The position numbers and the translations under genes were made by a program. A DNA stretch of 64,000 nt from Oleidesulfovibrio sp047973035. GTDB taxonomy: Bacteria > Desulfobacterota > Desulfovibrionia > Desulfovibrionales > Desulfovibrionaceae. The stretch covers positions 62,001 through 126,000 of the forward strand of contig NZ_JBKEBF010000032.1 of the NCBI RefSeq assembly GCF_047973035.1, given 5' to 3'. Shown in pieces: positions 63,868-64,000 of the stretch. A model generated the notes under the pieces. The model did not search any database. It saw only the letters and a program-made list of their open reading frames with translations, and was not told the origin of the DNA. How positions within the stretch are numbered: position 1 is the first letter of the stretch; the number at the start of each line of letters is the position of its first letter.

Positions 63868-64000
63868 AAAGCAACGCTTCCCGACCACCGCAGAACTATC
63901 TTCAAAACCAGTCAACCCGTTGACTAACCCGTCGCCTACGGCCTAAGAAGCTCATTCACGCACAGATACACGGCAGCGTTCTCTCGCGTCTGCCATCAAG
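63868..64000. other. Intergenic end of window
   Basis: The last 133 bases after the glycosyltransferase gene show no supported gene start, tRNA or terminator hairpin. Confidence 0.5.

Noticed and set aside
1..64000. tRNA, rRNA, CRISPR arrays, insertion sequences, integrases
   Set aside because: Read on both strands, no tRNA T-loop context, no regularly spaced repeats and no transposase or recombinase motifs were found.

Overview
The window looks like a chromosomal segment of a sulfate-reducing member of the Desulfovibrionales. This rests on a choline TMA-lyase (CutC) in a glycyl-radical microcompartment locus, whose residues Tyr208 and Asp216 fall at the numbering known for Oleidesulfovibrio (Desulfovibrio) alaskensis CutC, on a probable selenoprotein, on a tungstate-binding TupA and on three PEP-CTERM proteins. 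Genus cannot be fixed by eye. I saw no rRNA, tRNA, IS element, phage module or CRISPR array.

Layout. 1-6.7 kb: start of the cut microcompartment cluster on the minus strand (cutC cut by the window edge, an aldehyde dehydrogenase homologue without its catalytic Cys, a tandem BMC shell protein). It diverges from a DMT permease, a small protein and a MerR regulator. Both outward promoters have the long spacer and central palindrome typical of MerR-activated promoters. 7-12.6 kb: GT2-GtrA glycosyltransferase, large membrane protein, CCC/SLC12-type permease. 13-18.3 kb: Nik/Opp-type ABC importer with a frameshifted binding protein. 18.5-23 kb: a PEP-CTERM protein, an AhpD-like protein and an accessory patch (hairpin-rich non-coding block, nucleotidyltransferase, gene remnant, small membrane protein, orphan lipoprotein). 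23-31.6 kb: chemoreceptor, YceI, a peroxiredoxin-like protein with in-frame UGA at the catalytic cysteine, aromatic amino acid permease, TauE-type exporter, TupA. 32.4-36.1 kb: a LuxP-like AI-2 receptor with all recognisable ligand contacts and a LuxQ-like kinase. 36.8-41.4 kb: the tesA / ybbA-ybbP pair, with overlapping divergent start codons. 41.7-46.7 kb: glycerol operon (SorC-type regulator, glpD, glpF, glpK) with a GlpR-like palindrome upstream. 47-56 kb: second PEP-CTERM protein, marR-RND efflux operon, third PEP-CTERM protein. 56-60 kb: EAL phosphodiesterase and ilvBN preceded by a valine-rich attenuator leader peptide. 60.4-64 kb: polar amino acid ABC genes without an ATPase, and a glycosyltransferase with a long low-complexity insert.

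Most genes are ordinary core or niche metabolism: choline and glycerol use, metal and amino acid uptake, efflux. The points most worth a second look are the UGA-containing peroxiredoxin-like gene, the LuxPQ pair in a sulfate reducer, the MerR double promoter of the choline locus, the Cys-less microcompartment aldehyde dehydrogenase, and the unexplained structured block at 19.86-20.11 kb.
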